The position numbers and the translations under genes were made by a program. DNA of 45,724 nt from assembly GCA_019873625.1 (NCBI GenBank), contig JAIOAW010000021.1, positions 1 to 45,724 of the forward strand, read 5' to 3'. Source of the stretch: Chloroflexota bacterium. Lineage in GTDB: Bacteria > Chloroflexota > Anaerolineae > UBA1429. The notes under the pieces are model-generated. The model made no database searches, was not told the origin of the DNA, and saw nothing but the letters and a program-made list of their open reading frames with translations. Positions 1-7,614 of the stretch are shown one piece after another (positions within the stretch are counted from its first letter, which is position 1; each line of letters starts with the position of its first letter).

Positions 1-126
1 GTGACGTGGCAGGTGGTGGGGCTGGTCAGTTCGCATGCCGAGGACATCCGCGTGGCGCAGGATATCCTCGTGCACACGGGGGCACCGCAAATCGCCAGGG
101 TCTTGGCGGAGCCAAAGCGCTCCTAA
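1..126 (+). CDS. C-terminal fragment of an unidentified protein (5' truncated by window edge)
   Basis: Frame 1 is open from the first base to a TAA at 124-126 and gives about 41 residues, ending in LAEPKRS. The fragment contains a short helix-like stretch (SHAEDIRVAQDILVHTGA). This is loosely reminiscent of the repeat seen at the end of YflT/general-stress-17M-type domains, but the match is too short to name. The first codon happens to be GTG, but the gene probably begins outside the window. It is followed by about 80 bp of non-coding DNA before the restriction-modification gene on the same strand. Confidence 0.5.
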   Translation: MTWQVVGLVSSHAEDIRVAQDILVHTGAPQIARVLAEPKRS

Positions 127-206
127 GGGCCTTCTGGGGAACGTAAGGCGCGGTTATGGCCGTGCCGCCAGTGGCTTGCCTTGGCCATGGCACGGAAATG
201 TGCAGA

Positions 207-3200
207 ATGGACACGTTACTGAAATCCTACCTCCAATCCATTGCGGAAATCACTCGGCAGGGCGATGCGCGCGAGGAGAGTTACTACCCGGCTTTGAAAG
301 ACCTGCTAGAGGCTCTCGCGCAGGCTCAGGGGAAGACTGCCCAAGTTACCGTCCTGCCCAAGCCGACTGAGGCCGGCAACCCCGATTTTCGCGTGTGGGA
401 TGGCTCGCATCAGGTCATCGGCTATATTGAGGCCAAAGCGCCAGGAGCCAAGCTGGATGTCGTCGAAACCTCGGAGCAACTCCAGCGTTACCGGCACACT
501 TTCCCGAACGTCATTCTGACCGACTTTTATGAGTTCCGTCTGTATCGCAACGGCGCATTGCAAGAACGCGCCTTGTTGGCGCGACCTTTCATCGCCCAAA
601 CGCTCAAGGCAAAACCGCCCGCCGAACAGGTCGAGGCGCTGGCGCACTTGTTTGAGGATTTCTTTGCCTTCACCTTGCCACCCAGTATGACGCCTGAAGC
701 GCTTTCAGTCGAACTGGCGCGGCGGACGCGCTTTTTGCGCGATCAGGCCATTCGCCCCGAACTAGAGCAAAAGCAAAGCGGCATCTATGGGTTCTATGAG
801 GCCTTCAAAAAGTACCTGATTGCCGGGTTGAAAGAAGAACAGTTCGCTGACCTCTATGCCCAGACCATCACCTATGGCCTGTTTGCCGCCCGCACCCGCA
901 CCCAGGGAACCTTCAACCGCCAAATGGCTTATGCCCTTATCCCCTCCACCATCGGCATCCTGCGGGATGTCTTTCAGTTCATCTCGCTGGGCAAGCCCTC
1001 CCCACAAATGGAGATGAGCATAGATGACATCGTTAGCGTGCTGAACGCCGCCGATGTGCGGGCTATCCTGACGCAATACTATCGTCAGGGCAAGGGCGAC
1101 GACCCCATTTTGCACTTTTACGAGACTTTTCTGGCCGAATACGACCCGGAGACGCGCGAGCGGCGCGGCGTTTATTACACCCCACAGCCCATCGTGCGGT
1201 ACATTGTCCGCGCCGTGCATCACCTGCTCAAGACGCGCTTCGGCCTGACCGATGGCTTGGCCGATTCCCAAGTTACCCTGCTGGACCCGGCCGCCGGCAC
1301 GCTGACCTTCCCCGCTGAGGCCGTTCAACTGGCCTTTCGCGAGTTCACTGAAAAGTACGGCGAGGGGGCAAAGGAGGCCATCCTGCGCAACCACATTTTG
1401 CCGCACTTTTACGCCTTCGAGTTGCTTATGGCGCCTTACGCCATTGGCCATATGAAAATCGGCTTCTTGCTCGAAACATTGAACGTGCCGCTGCGAAATG
1501 GCGAGCGTTTCCAGTTCTACCTGACTAATACGCTGGAGATGGAAGACCTGGAGAAAATCAACCTCCCCGGCCTCTCTTCGCTCTCCGAAGAGAGCCATCA
1601 TGCCGCCAAGGTCAAAAAGGATGAGCCGATCCTGGTTATCCTAGGCAACCCGCCCTATTCGGGCCTTTCGGCCAATCAGAACGCGTGGACTGAGGAACTA
1701 CTCAAGCGGGACGTGGATGGGGCGCAGAGTTACTACACCGTAGATGGCCAACCGCTCGGCGAAAAGAACCCTAAATGGCTGCAAGATGACTATGTCAAGT
1801 TCCTGCGCTTTGCCCAGTGGAAGGTTCACAAGGCGGGTCGTGGCATCGTGGCGATGATCACCAATCACGGTTACTTGGATAACCCCACCTTTCGCGGTAT
1901 GCGCCAGAGCCTGATGAAGACCTTTGACGAAATATACATTCTGGATTTGCACGGCAATAGCCTCAAGCGCGAAACCGCCCCCGACGGCGGCCCCGATGAA
2001 AACGTCTTTGATATCCGCCAAGGCGTGGCCATCGCGCTCTTTGCCAAATATGGCGCACCGTTTACAGCCGGCGCTTACCCAAATCATTGGCAGACGCCCG
2101 CACCTGTGTGGCATCGCCTCAAGCCAAGCGTTCAGGAAATGCGCAAGAATCCCACCCCTGCCGAAGAAGCCCTTTGGCAACGCCTGCGCGGTGAGCAGTT
2201 AGGCACCAAGTTCCGCCGCCAGCACAGCATTGATCGCTTTATCGTGGATTTCTATGCCCGCGAGCCGCGCCTGATTATCGAAGTAGATGGCCCGATTCAC
2301 GAAACACAGAGAGAATATGATGCCTTGCGGCAATCTATACTGGAGGAGTTGGGCTACCGTGTCCTGCGGTTCACGAACGATCAGGTGCTACAAAACATAG
2401 AGCAAGTCATCGCCACCATTCGGGCGGCTCTAGACCCTTCGCAAGCGAGGCAGGGAGAACCCCTTCCCCTGGCCCCTTCCCCGCAAGCGAGGCAGGGAGA
2501 ACCCCTTCCCCTGGCCCCTTCCCCGCAAGCGAGGCAGGGAGAACCCCTTCCCCTGGCCCCTTCCCCGCAAGCGAGGCAGGGGAATACCCCCTCCCCGAAA
2601 TCGGGGAGGGGGATAGAGGGTGGGGTCTACCACGCCCACCTTTACGGCCTCCGCGCCCAAAAATACGCCTGGCTGGAGGCACACGACTTTACAAACACCC
2701 CTTGGGAACCGCTCGCCCCGCAATCGCCCTATTATTTCTTTATCCCGCGGCAGACCGAAAACCTGCGGGCCTACCAAACCTGGCCGCAAATCACCGAGAT
2801 TTTCCCCACGAGTAGCGTCGGCATCGTTACTGCGAGGGATGGGTTTGCTATTGCTTTCGACAAAGCCGAATTGCAGAACCGTATCCTACAATTTCAAAAC
2901 ATACGGGGTTTGCCCGATGAGATACTGACCCAGGCCTATGGCCTGAAAGATAAACGTGGCTGGTCGTTGGCCGCCGCCCGTAAGCGCGTGCAGGCTGAAG
3001 CCAACCCGCAGGGGAAAATTTACCCCATCCTCTATCGGCCGTTTGATGTACGCTACGTTTTTTATCATGAGGCCGTCATCGAGCGCCCTCGCCTCGAAGT
3101 TATGCGCCATATGTTGGCTGGTGATAATTTGGCACTTATTACCCACAAGAGAGAAGAACTGGATGTTGCGTGGGCACACGCGTTAGTGACCAATCTGATA

Positions 3201-3866
3201 ACCGAGCACGGCATCATCTCTTCCAAAACTACGAACTATCATTTCCCCCTTTACCTCTACCCCTCTAACACCGCGCCGGATATGTTCCATCGGGAACGGC
3301 GGCCCAACGTAGCCGAATGGCTCTTGCCGAAACTTGCCGCCGCTTACGGCGCCACCCCCACACCGGAAGAAGTGCTCGCCTACATCTATGCTGTTTTCTA
3401 CAGCCCCACGTATCGCCAAAAATACGCCCAGGAACTGCGCACCGATTTTCCGCGCGTCCCTTTCACCGCCGAGGCTAGCCTCTTTCGCCAAATGGCCGAC
3501 CTGGGGGCACAACTCATAAACCTGCACCTGCTGCGCGGCCCCGGCCTGGACCCACCGCTCGTGAAATACCAAGGGCGAGGTGAGGATCAAATCGAAAAGG
3601 TACGGTATGAACCGGCCACTCGGCGCGTATACATCAATGCCGATAAATATTTTGAAGGCGTTACGCCGGAAATGTGGGAGTATCCTATCGGTGGTTACCA
3701 AGTGCTAGGGAAATACCTCAAGGATCGTCAAGACCGGCGGATGGAAGACCCCGTGCGTTACATCCACATCGCCACGGCTATCGCGCGCACTATGGGCATC
3801 CAAGAGCAGATTGACGAGGTATACCCGCAAGTGGAACATAACCCCTTGGTCTTGGCGGCCAAGTGA
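207..3866 (+). CDS. Single-chain type ISP/IIG-like restriction-modification enzyme (N6-adenine methyltransferase plus PD-(D/E)XK nuclease) interrupted by a DUF559 endonuclease
   Basis: About 1219 residues. The N-terminus has a PD-(D/E)XK-type nuclease signature: D60 in NPDFRVWDG, then E75-A-K77. A helical linker leads to the methyltransferase, with SAM-binding motif DPAAGTLTF at 360-368 and the adenine-N6 catalytic motif NPPYS at 481-485. The C-terminal part (from about residue 807, VYHAHLYGLR onward) looks like the Type_ISP_C target-recognition region. No helicase motifs are visible, so it is closer to a helicase-less ISP/type IIG enzyme than to LlaGI. Residues 617-806 are an in-frame insert carrying a second, DUF559 nuclease and tandem repeats (separate entries). 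An upstream in-frame ATG exists at 156; 207 was preferred because family-like sequence begins there (MDTLLKSYLQSIAEIT). No separate S, M or R gene adjoins it. Codon use is more A/T-rich than in the following operon, which suggests horizontal acquisition. It probably cuts unmethylated foreign DNA and modifies host DNA. Confidence 0.85.
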   Translation: MDTLLKSYLQSIAEITRQGDAREESYYPALKDLLEALAQAQGKTAQVTVLPKPTEAGNPDFRVWDGSHQVIGYIEAKAPGAKLDVVETSEQLQRYRHTFPNVILTDFYEFRLYRNGALQERALLARPFIAQTLKAKPPAEQVEALAHLFEDFFAFTLPPSMTPEALSVELARRTRFLRDQAIRPELEQKQSGIYGFYEAFKKYLIAGLKEEQFADLYAQTITYGLFAARTRTQGTFNRQMAYALIPSTIGILRDVFQFISLGKPSPQMEMSIDDIVSVLNAADVRAILTQYYRQGKGDDPILHFYETFLAEYDPETRERRGVYYTPQPIVRYIVRAVHHLLKTRFGLTDGLADSQVTLLDPAAGTLTFPAEAVQLAFREFTEKYGEGAKEAILRNHILPHFYAFELLMAPYAIGHMKIGFLLETLNVPLRNGERFQFYLTNTLEMEDLEKINLPGLSSLSEESHHAAKVKKDEPILVILGNPPYSGLSANQNAWTEELLKRDVDGAQSYYTVDGQPLGEKNPKWLQDDYVKFLRFAQWKVHKAGRGIVAMITNHGYLDNPTFRGMRQSLMKTFDEIYILDLHGNSLKRETAPDGGPDENVFDIRQGVAIALFAKYGAPFTAGAYPNHWQTPAPVWHRLKPSVQEMRKNPTPAEEALWQRLRGEQLGTKFRRQHSIDRFIVDFYAREPRLIIEVDGPIHETQREYDALRQSILEELGYRVLRFTNDQVLQNIEQVIATIRAALDPSQARQGEPLPLAPSPQARQGEPLPLAPSPQARQGEPLPLAPSPQARQGNTPSPKSGRGIEGGVYHAHLYGLRAQKYAWLEAHDFTNTPWEPLAPQSPYYFFIPRQTENLRAYQTWPQITEIFPTSSVGIVTARDGFAIAFDKAELQNRILQFQNIRGLPDEILTQAYGLKDKRGWSLAAARKRVQAEANPQGKIYPILYRPFDVRYVFYHEAVIERPRLEVMRHMLAGDNLALITHKREELDVAWAHALVTNLITEHGIISSKTTNYHFPLYLYPSNTAPDMFHRERRPNVAEWLLPKLAAAYGATPTPEEVLAYIYAVFYSPTYRQKYAQELRTDFPRVPFTAEASLFRQMADLGAQLINLHLLRGPGLDPPLVKYQGRGEDQIEKVRYEPATRRVYINADKYFEGVTPEMWEYPIGGYQVLGKYLKDRQDRRMEDPVRYIHIATAIARTMGIQEQIDEVYPQVEHNPLVLAAK
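2055..2624 (+). other. In-frame insert in the R-M gene: DUF559 (Vsr-like) endonuclease domain plus repeat tail
   Basis: The ISP-family sequence runs up to VAIALFAKYG and resumes at VYHAHLYGLR. Between them lie 190 codons that do not belong to that family. The insert contains a DUF559 domain starting near an internal Met (MRKNPTPAEEALWQRLRGEQ). Its putative catalytic acidic residues are D681 (FIVDFY) and E692-V-D694 (IIEVDG). Free-standing DUF559 proteins typically begin at this same MRxNPTPAE motif. The domain is followed by four copies of a 42-bp repeat and a 12-bp perfect hairpin. Boundaries are judged by eye from family memory and may be off by several codons. The length is a multiple of three, so the host frame survives. 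No intein splice-junction residues or LAGLIDADG motif were seen. Confidence 0.75.
2442..2582 (+). repeat. 42-bp tandem direct repeat, 3.4 copies, coding for QARQGEPLPLAPSP
   Basis: Copies start at 2442, 2484, 2526 and 2568 (the last is partial), spaced exactly 42 bp. The first three look identical. Each copy encodes 14 residues, so copy number can change without a frameshift. Right after the array, 2587-2612 is a 12-bp perfect inverted repeat with a two-base centre. The unit contains CCCCTGGCCCCTT, a core also seen in the palindrome at 36395-36443. Confidence 0.95.
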
Positions 3867-3889
3867 CGCGATGATCTCACCATAGACTT

Positions 3890-3918
3890 TTGACGAAATG
3901 CGCCCTTTCCCATACACT
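3890..3918 (+). promoter_or_regulatory. Sigma-A-type promoter of the ffh operon
   Basis: TTGACG at 3890-3895, a 17-bp spacer, then TACACT at 3913-3918. It lies 33 bp upstream of the ffh start and just after the R-M stop codon. The same -35/-10 pair recurs at 23167 and 30252. Confidence 0.7.
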
Positions 3919-3950
3919 TTACCAATTAGTGCGCTCCTCGGAGGAGAGGC

Positions 3951-5276
3951 GTGTTCGAATCTCTTTCGGAAAAACTCCAAGAGACCTTTCGCAAACTGGC
4001 GGGCAAAGGGAGGGTATCTGAGGCGGACGTCCAGCAGGCTATGCGCGACGTGCGCCTGGCCCTCTTGGAGGCGGATGTCAACTATCGCGTAGTGCGAGAC
4101 CTGACCAAGCGCATCAGCGAGCGCGCCGTGGGCGAGGAGGTCTTGCGGTCGCTGACGCCCGCGCAGACGGTCATCAAGATCGTCCACGAGGAGTTGATCG
4201 CCCTCTTGGGCGAGGCCGAACGGCTGAATTTGGGGGGCACTCCGCCGGCCGTCATCATGCTCGTGGGCCTGCAAGGCTCTGGGAAGACGACGATGGCCGC
4301 CAAATTGGCCGTCTACCTGCGCAAGCAGGGGCATCGGCCCCTTTTGGTGGCGGCCGATACCTATCGGCCGGCGGCCGTCACCCAATTAGAGACCCTGGGC
4401 AAACAGGTGGGCGTGCCCGTGCACAGCGAGGGCACCCACGTGGCGCCCCCGACCATCTGCGAAAACGCCCTCAAGCGCGCCCGGCGCGAGGGGTTCACGG
4501 TGGTCATCTTGGATACGGCCGGCCGCTTGCAGGTTGATGAGCGGATGATGGCTGAGGTGGAAGAGATCCGCCGCGTGGTGCGCCCCAATGAGGTGCTCCT
4601 GGTGGTGGATGCGATGACCGGCCAAGAGGCCGTATCCGTGGCCGACGAGTTCCATCGCCGCCTGGGGTTGACGGGGCTGATCCTCACCAAGGTGGATGGT
4701 GATGCGCGCGGCGGGGCGGCCCTCTCGGCGCGCGCCGTAACGGGCGTGCCCATCAAGTTTATGGGCGTGGGAGAGAAACCCTCTGACCTGGAGGTGTTCC
4801 ACCCTGACCGCTTGGCCTCGCGCATTTTGGGGATGGGCGACGTCCTCACGCTCATCGAAAAGGCCGAGGCAGCCTTTGACGCGCAAGAGGCCAAGAAACT
4901 CGAGGAGAAACTGCGCAAGGCCGAGTTCACCTTTGAGGATTTTTTGGAGCAACTCCAGGCCGTGCGGAAGATGGGGCCTTTAGGAGACCTCATCAAGATG
5001 ATCCCCGGTATGCAGCAGTTCAGCCAAGCCATCCCGGAGGAGGCCACGGAGCAGGGGCTTAAGGTAACACAGGCCATCATCCAATCAATGACCAAGGAAG
5101 AGCGGCGCAACCCGAAAATCATCAACGCCAGCCGCAAGCGGCGCATCGCGCGGGGCAGCGGCACGAGCGTCCAACAGGTGAATCAACTGCTGCGCCAATT
5201 TATGCAGATGCAACAGATGATGAAACAGATGCAGGGCGGGCGCGGGCGCCGCACCTTGATGCCGTGGCTCCGTTAG
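3951..5276 (+). CDS. ffh: Signal recognition particle GTPase Ffh (SRP54)
   Basis: 441 residues, the normal length. Ffh binds 4.5S RNA and signal sequences of nascent membrane and secreted proteins, and docks with FtsY at the membrane. Visible elements, in order: an N-terminal helical bundle (FESLSEKLQETFRKL), the G1 loop GLQGSGKTT, DTAGR, the TKVDGDARGG guanine-specificity region, and a Met-rich M domain with MGPLGDLIKMIPGM and the RNA-binding RKRRIARGSGTSVQQVN. The start is GTG at 3951, with GGAGGAG a few bases upstream. It is first in a co-directional run with rpsP and khpA, as in many bacteria. Confidence 0.97.
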   Translation: MFESLSEKLQETFRKLAGKGRVSEADVQQAMRDVRLALLEADVNYRVVRDLTKRISERAVGEEVLRSLTPAQTVIKIVHEELIALLGEAERLNLGGTPPAVIMLVGLQGSGKTTMAAKLAVYLRKQGHRPLLVAADTYRPAAVTQLETLGKQVGVPVHSEGTHVAPPTICENALKRARREGFTVVILDTAGRLQVDERMMAEVEEIRRVVRPNEVLLVVDAMTGQEAVSVADEFHRRLGLTGLILTKVDGDARGGAALSARAVTGVPIKFMGVGEKPSDLEVFHPDRLASRILGMGDVLTLIEKAEAAFDAQEAKKLEEKLRKAEFTFEDFLEQLQAVRKMGPLGDLIKMIPGMQQFSQAIPEEATEQGLKVTQAIIQSMTKEERRNPKIINASRKRRIARGSGTSVQQVNQLLRQFMQMQQMMKQMQGGRGRRTLMPWLR

Positions 5277-5302
5277 GCGAAAAGGGCCGTTCGGTATATA
5301 AT
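5274..5302 (+). promoter_or_regulatory. Possible internal promoter before rpsP
   Basis: A perfect TATAAT lies at 5297-5302. The weak -35 candidate TAGGCG at 5274-5279 sits at a 17-bp spacing and overlaps the ffh stop codon. It may give rpsP-khpA extra transcription independent of ffh. Confidence 0.4.
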
Positions 5303-5340
5303 CATTACTACGTCTAACCTAGGGGGATAAAGAAAAGAGG

Positions 5341-5622
5341 ATGGTACGCATTCGTTTGATGAGGGTAGGGGCCAAGAAGCAGCCGAGTTACCGCGTGGTG
5401 GTGGCCGATCAGCGCGCGCCGCGCGATGGGCGCTTCATCGAGATCATCGGCCATTACAACCCGCGCACCGATCCGCCCACGGTGGAGGTGGATGCGGAGC
5501 GGGCGCTCTTCTGGCTGCGCCGCGGCGCTCAGCCGAGCGAGCCGGTGGCTCGCTTGCTGGATCAGGCGGGCATTATGAGCCAGTTCCTCGCGGGAACCAC
5601 CCAAGAGGGGAGCGCGGCCTGA
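5341..5622 (+). CDS. rpsP: 30S ribosomal protein S16
   Basis: 93 residues. The N-terminus [20 protein letters not shown] and the following [21 protein letters not shown] are diagnostic of bS16, an assembly protein of the 30S subunit body. The start is preceded by an A/G-rich ribosome-binding region (AAAGAGG). It sits between ffh and khpA, its usual place. The last base of its stop codon is the first base of the khpA start, so the two are probably translationally coupled. Confidence 0.97.
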   Translation: MVRIRLMRVGAKKQPSYRVVVADQRAPRDGRFIEIIGHYNPRTDPPTVEVDAERALFWLRRGAQPSEPVARLLDQAGIMSQFLAGTTQEGSAA

Positions 5623-5873
5623 TGCTTCGCGAGGAACGTCGCGCCAATCTGCGCGATCTCGTCGCCTATATCGCCCAGGAATTGGTGGATCGCCCTGAAG
5701 AGGTGCGCGTAACCCAAGTGCGCGGCACGCAGGCTACGATCATCCGGTTGCGCGTGGCCCCGGCCGATAAGGGCTGGGTCATCGGCCGCAAGGGGCGCGT
5801 GGCCAACGCGATCCGTTCGCTCCTGCGCGCGGCGGCCCCGAGCAACCGGCATATCGTGCTCGAAATCCTATAG
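5622..5873 (+). CDS. khpA: KH-domain RNA-binding protein KhpA
   Basis: 83 residues, typical of KhpA/YlqC. A single type-II KH fold has the nucleic-acid-binding GxxG loop at G55-R-K-G58 (VIGRKGRVANAI). In Firmicutes KhpA partners with KhpB and binds many RNAs; in this operon position it is usually associated with ribosome and cell-division functions. The start overlaps the rpsP stop (TGATG). A hairpin follows the gene. Confidence 0.93.
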   Translation: MLREERRANLRDLVAYIAQELVDRPEEVRVTQVRGTQATIIRLRVAPADKGWVIGRKGRVANAIRSLLRAAAPSNRHIVLEIL

Positions 5874-5904
5874 AGTTCACACCCGTAGGCCACGGGTTCG
5901 ATGA

Positions 5905-5936
5905 GCGCCGCGTGATCGGGATGCGCGGCGCCTTTT
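5905..5936 (+). terminator. Terminator-like hairpin between khpA and rimM
   Basis: GCGCCGCG (5905-5912) pairs with CGCGGCGC (5924-5931) across an 11-base loop and is followed by CTTTTA. The U-tract is short, so it may attenuate rather than stop transcription into rimM. Confidence 0.5.
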
Positions 5937-5957
5937 ATGCTATCGCAAGGCGCAGAG

Positions 5958-6491
5958 ATGGATCGAGAGCAAGGGCAACGGGCGCGCTCAACCGAATATC
6001 TCGTCATCGGGCAGGTCATCGCCCCGCGAGGGGTACGCGGCGAACTCAAGGTGCGCTGCGAATCCGAAGACCCTCAACGCTTCTTGGCGCTTCGCGAGGT
6101 CTATTTGGGGGAGGGGCGCGCACGGTTTGCCGTGCGCGCCGTGCGCTTTTTCAAAGGGCAAATCCTCCTGCAGTTGCACGGCATCGAAGACCGCAACGAG
6201 GCCGAACGTTGGCGCGATGCCTATGTGTCCATTCCCCTGGAAGAGGGCTTGCCTTTGGGAGAGGATGAGTATTATTATCACCAGATAGAGGGCCTGACCG
6301 TCATCACCGAGGAGGGTGAAGTGCTCGGCCGAGTGGTCGAGATTTTGGCCACCGGGGCGAATGACGTCTATGTGGTGCGCGGAGAGCGCGAGGAAATCCT
6401 CCTGCCGGCCATTCGAGAAGTCATCTTGCGGGTGGATTTGGAAAAGGGCCTCCTGGTGGTGCACCTGTTGGAGGGGTTGCGCGGAGAGTAA
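5958..6491 (+). CDS. rimM: Ribosome maturation factor RimM
   Basis: 177 residues. RimM helps assemble the 30S head by binding S19. The N-terminal RimM domain carries YLVIGQVIAPRGVRGELKV and the C-terminal PRC-barrel carries YYHQIEGLTVITEEGEVLG and GANDVYVVRGE, ending in the usual LLPAIREVIL/VDLEKGLLVV. A second in-frame ATG at 5937 would add seven residues; 5958 is chosen because 5937 follows directly on the hairpin. The expected next gene, trmD, is absent; dprA follows 18 bp after the stop. Confidence 0.95.
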   Translation: MDREQGQRARSTEYLVIGQVIAPRGVRGELKVRCESEDPQRFLALREVYLGEGRARFAVRAVRFFKGQILLQLHGIEDRNEAERWRDAYVSIPLEEGLPLGEDEYYYHQIEGLTVITEEGEVLGRVVEILATGANDVYVVRGEREEILLPAIREVILRVDLEKGLLVVHLLEGLRGE

Positions 6492-6509
6492 CGCAAAGGT
6501 GGCGCGGCG

Positions 6510-7595
6510 ATGAGCGACCTTCGCTATTGGGTAGGGTTCAACCTAGTGCCTCAGATTGGCTCGGCGCGCACGGCCCTCCTTTTGGATTACTTTGGCGATT
6601 TGGAATTGGCCTGGAAGGCGAGCGCTGCCAGCCTGCGGGCCGCAGGGCTGCCGCAGGCGGCGGTGGAGCGCCTTCTTTATTACCGCGCCCGCTTGGATTT
6701 GGATGCGGAGATGGCCCGCCTAGAGGCGACCGGCGTGCGCGCCATCACCTGGGAAAGCGCCGATTACCCCCCTCTCCTGCGGCAGATCGAGCATCCCCCA
6801 CCCGTCCTCTATGTGCGGGGCAGCCTTTTGGAGGCGGATAAATGGGCGGTGGCCGTGGTGGGCACGCGCCACGTCACGGCCTATGGCCGAGAGGTTACGA
6901 TGCGCCTGGCTAGGGGGTTGGCCGAGGCGGGCGTTACCGTGGTGAGCGGCTTGGCCTTGGGGGTGGATGGCATCGCCCATCAGGCGGCGCTTGAGGCCGG
7001 CGGGAGGACGATCGCCGTGCTGGCCTGTGGGTTAGATCGGGTTTACCCCGAACGCCACACGGATTTGGCCCGACGCATCGAAAAGGCCGGTGCGCTCCTT
7101 TCCGACTACCCTTTGGGCACCCGCCCCGATGCGAGCAACTTTCCACCCCGTAACCGCATCATCAGCGGCTTGGCCTTGGGCACCCTCGTCACAGAGGCTG
7201 GGCGAGATAGCGGCGCGCTGATCACCTTGCGCTACGCCCTGGAGCAGGGGCGCGAGACCTTTGCCGTGCCTGGCAACGTCTACAGTCGCACGAGCGAGGG
7301 CACGAATGCCTGCATCCAGCGGGGCGAGGCGAAACTCGTCCTCACCGTGCAGGATATCCTCGAAGAACTCAACCTCTCGATGGCCATTCAGCATGAAGAG
7401 GTGCGCGAACTCGTGCCCGAAAACGCCACCGAACGGGCGCTGGTGGCCTGCCTAGGGCCAGAACCGATGCACATTGATGAGGTGGTGCGCCAATCTGGCC
7501 TGGCGGTGCCCATCGTCTCGAGCACGTTGGCTATGCTGGAACTCAAAGGGCTGGTGCGCCGCGTCGAGAATATGTGCTACGTGCTGGCCCAGTAA
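6510..7595 (+). CDS. dprA: DNA-processing protein DprA
   Basis: 361 residues. DprA loads RecA on incoming single-stranded DNA during natural transformation. The order is an N-terminal helical/SAM-like region, a Rossmann-like DNA-binding domain (VAVVGTRHVTAYGREV, VVSGLALGVDGIAHQAAL, FPPRNRIISGL, VTEAGRDSGALITLRYAL) and a C-terminal winged-helix (ERALVACLGPEPMHIDEVV). It sits where trmD would normally be. A cinA-like gene two genes downstream supports a competence link, as the two are co-induced in several naturally competent bacteria. Confidence 0.95.
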   Translation: MSDLRYWVGFNLVPQIGSARTALLLDYFGDLELAWKASAASLRAAGLPQAAVERLLYYRARLDLDAEMARLEATGVRAITWESADYPPLLRQIEHPPPVLYVRGSLLEADKWAVAVVGTRHVTAYGREVTMRLARGLAEAGVTVVSGLALGVDGIAHQAALEAGGRTIAVLACGLDRVYPERHTDLARRIEKAGALLSDYPLGTRPDASNFPPRNRIISGLALGTLVTEAGRDSGALITLRYALEQGRETFAVPGNVYSRTSEGTNACIQRGEAKLVLTVQDILEELNLSMAIQHEEVRELVPENATERALVACLGPEPMHIDEVVRQSGLAVPIVSSTLAMLELKGLVRRVENMCYVLAQ

Positions 7596-7614
7596 TCTCT
7601 CAAGGAAGGGTGCT

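Noticed and set aside
2442-2612. Possible CRISPR array
   Set aside because: The units are directly adjacent with no unique spacers, are translated in frame, and no cas gene is present.
2055-2624. Possible intein in the methyltransferase
   Set aside because: There is no Cys/Ser at the start, no His-Asn at the end, no splicing blocks and no LAGLIDADG; the nuclease is DUF559-type and the insert is in a linker, not at a conserved motif.
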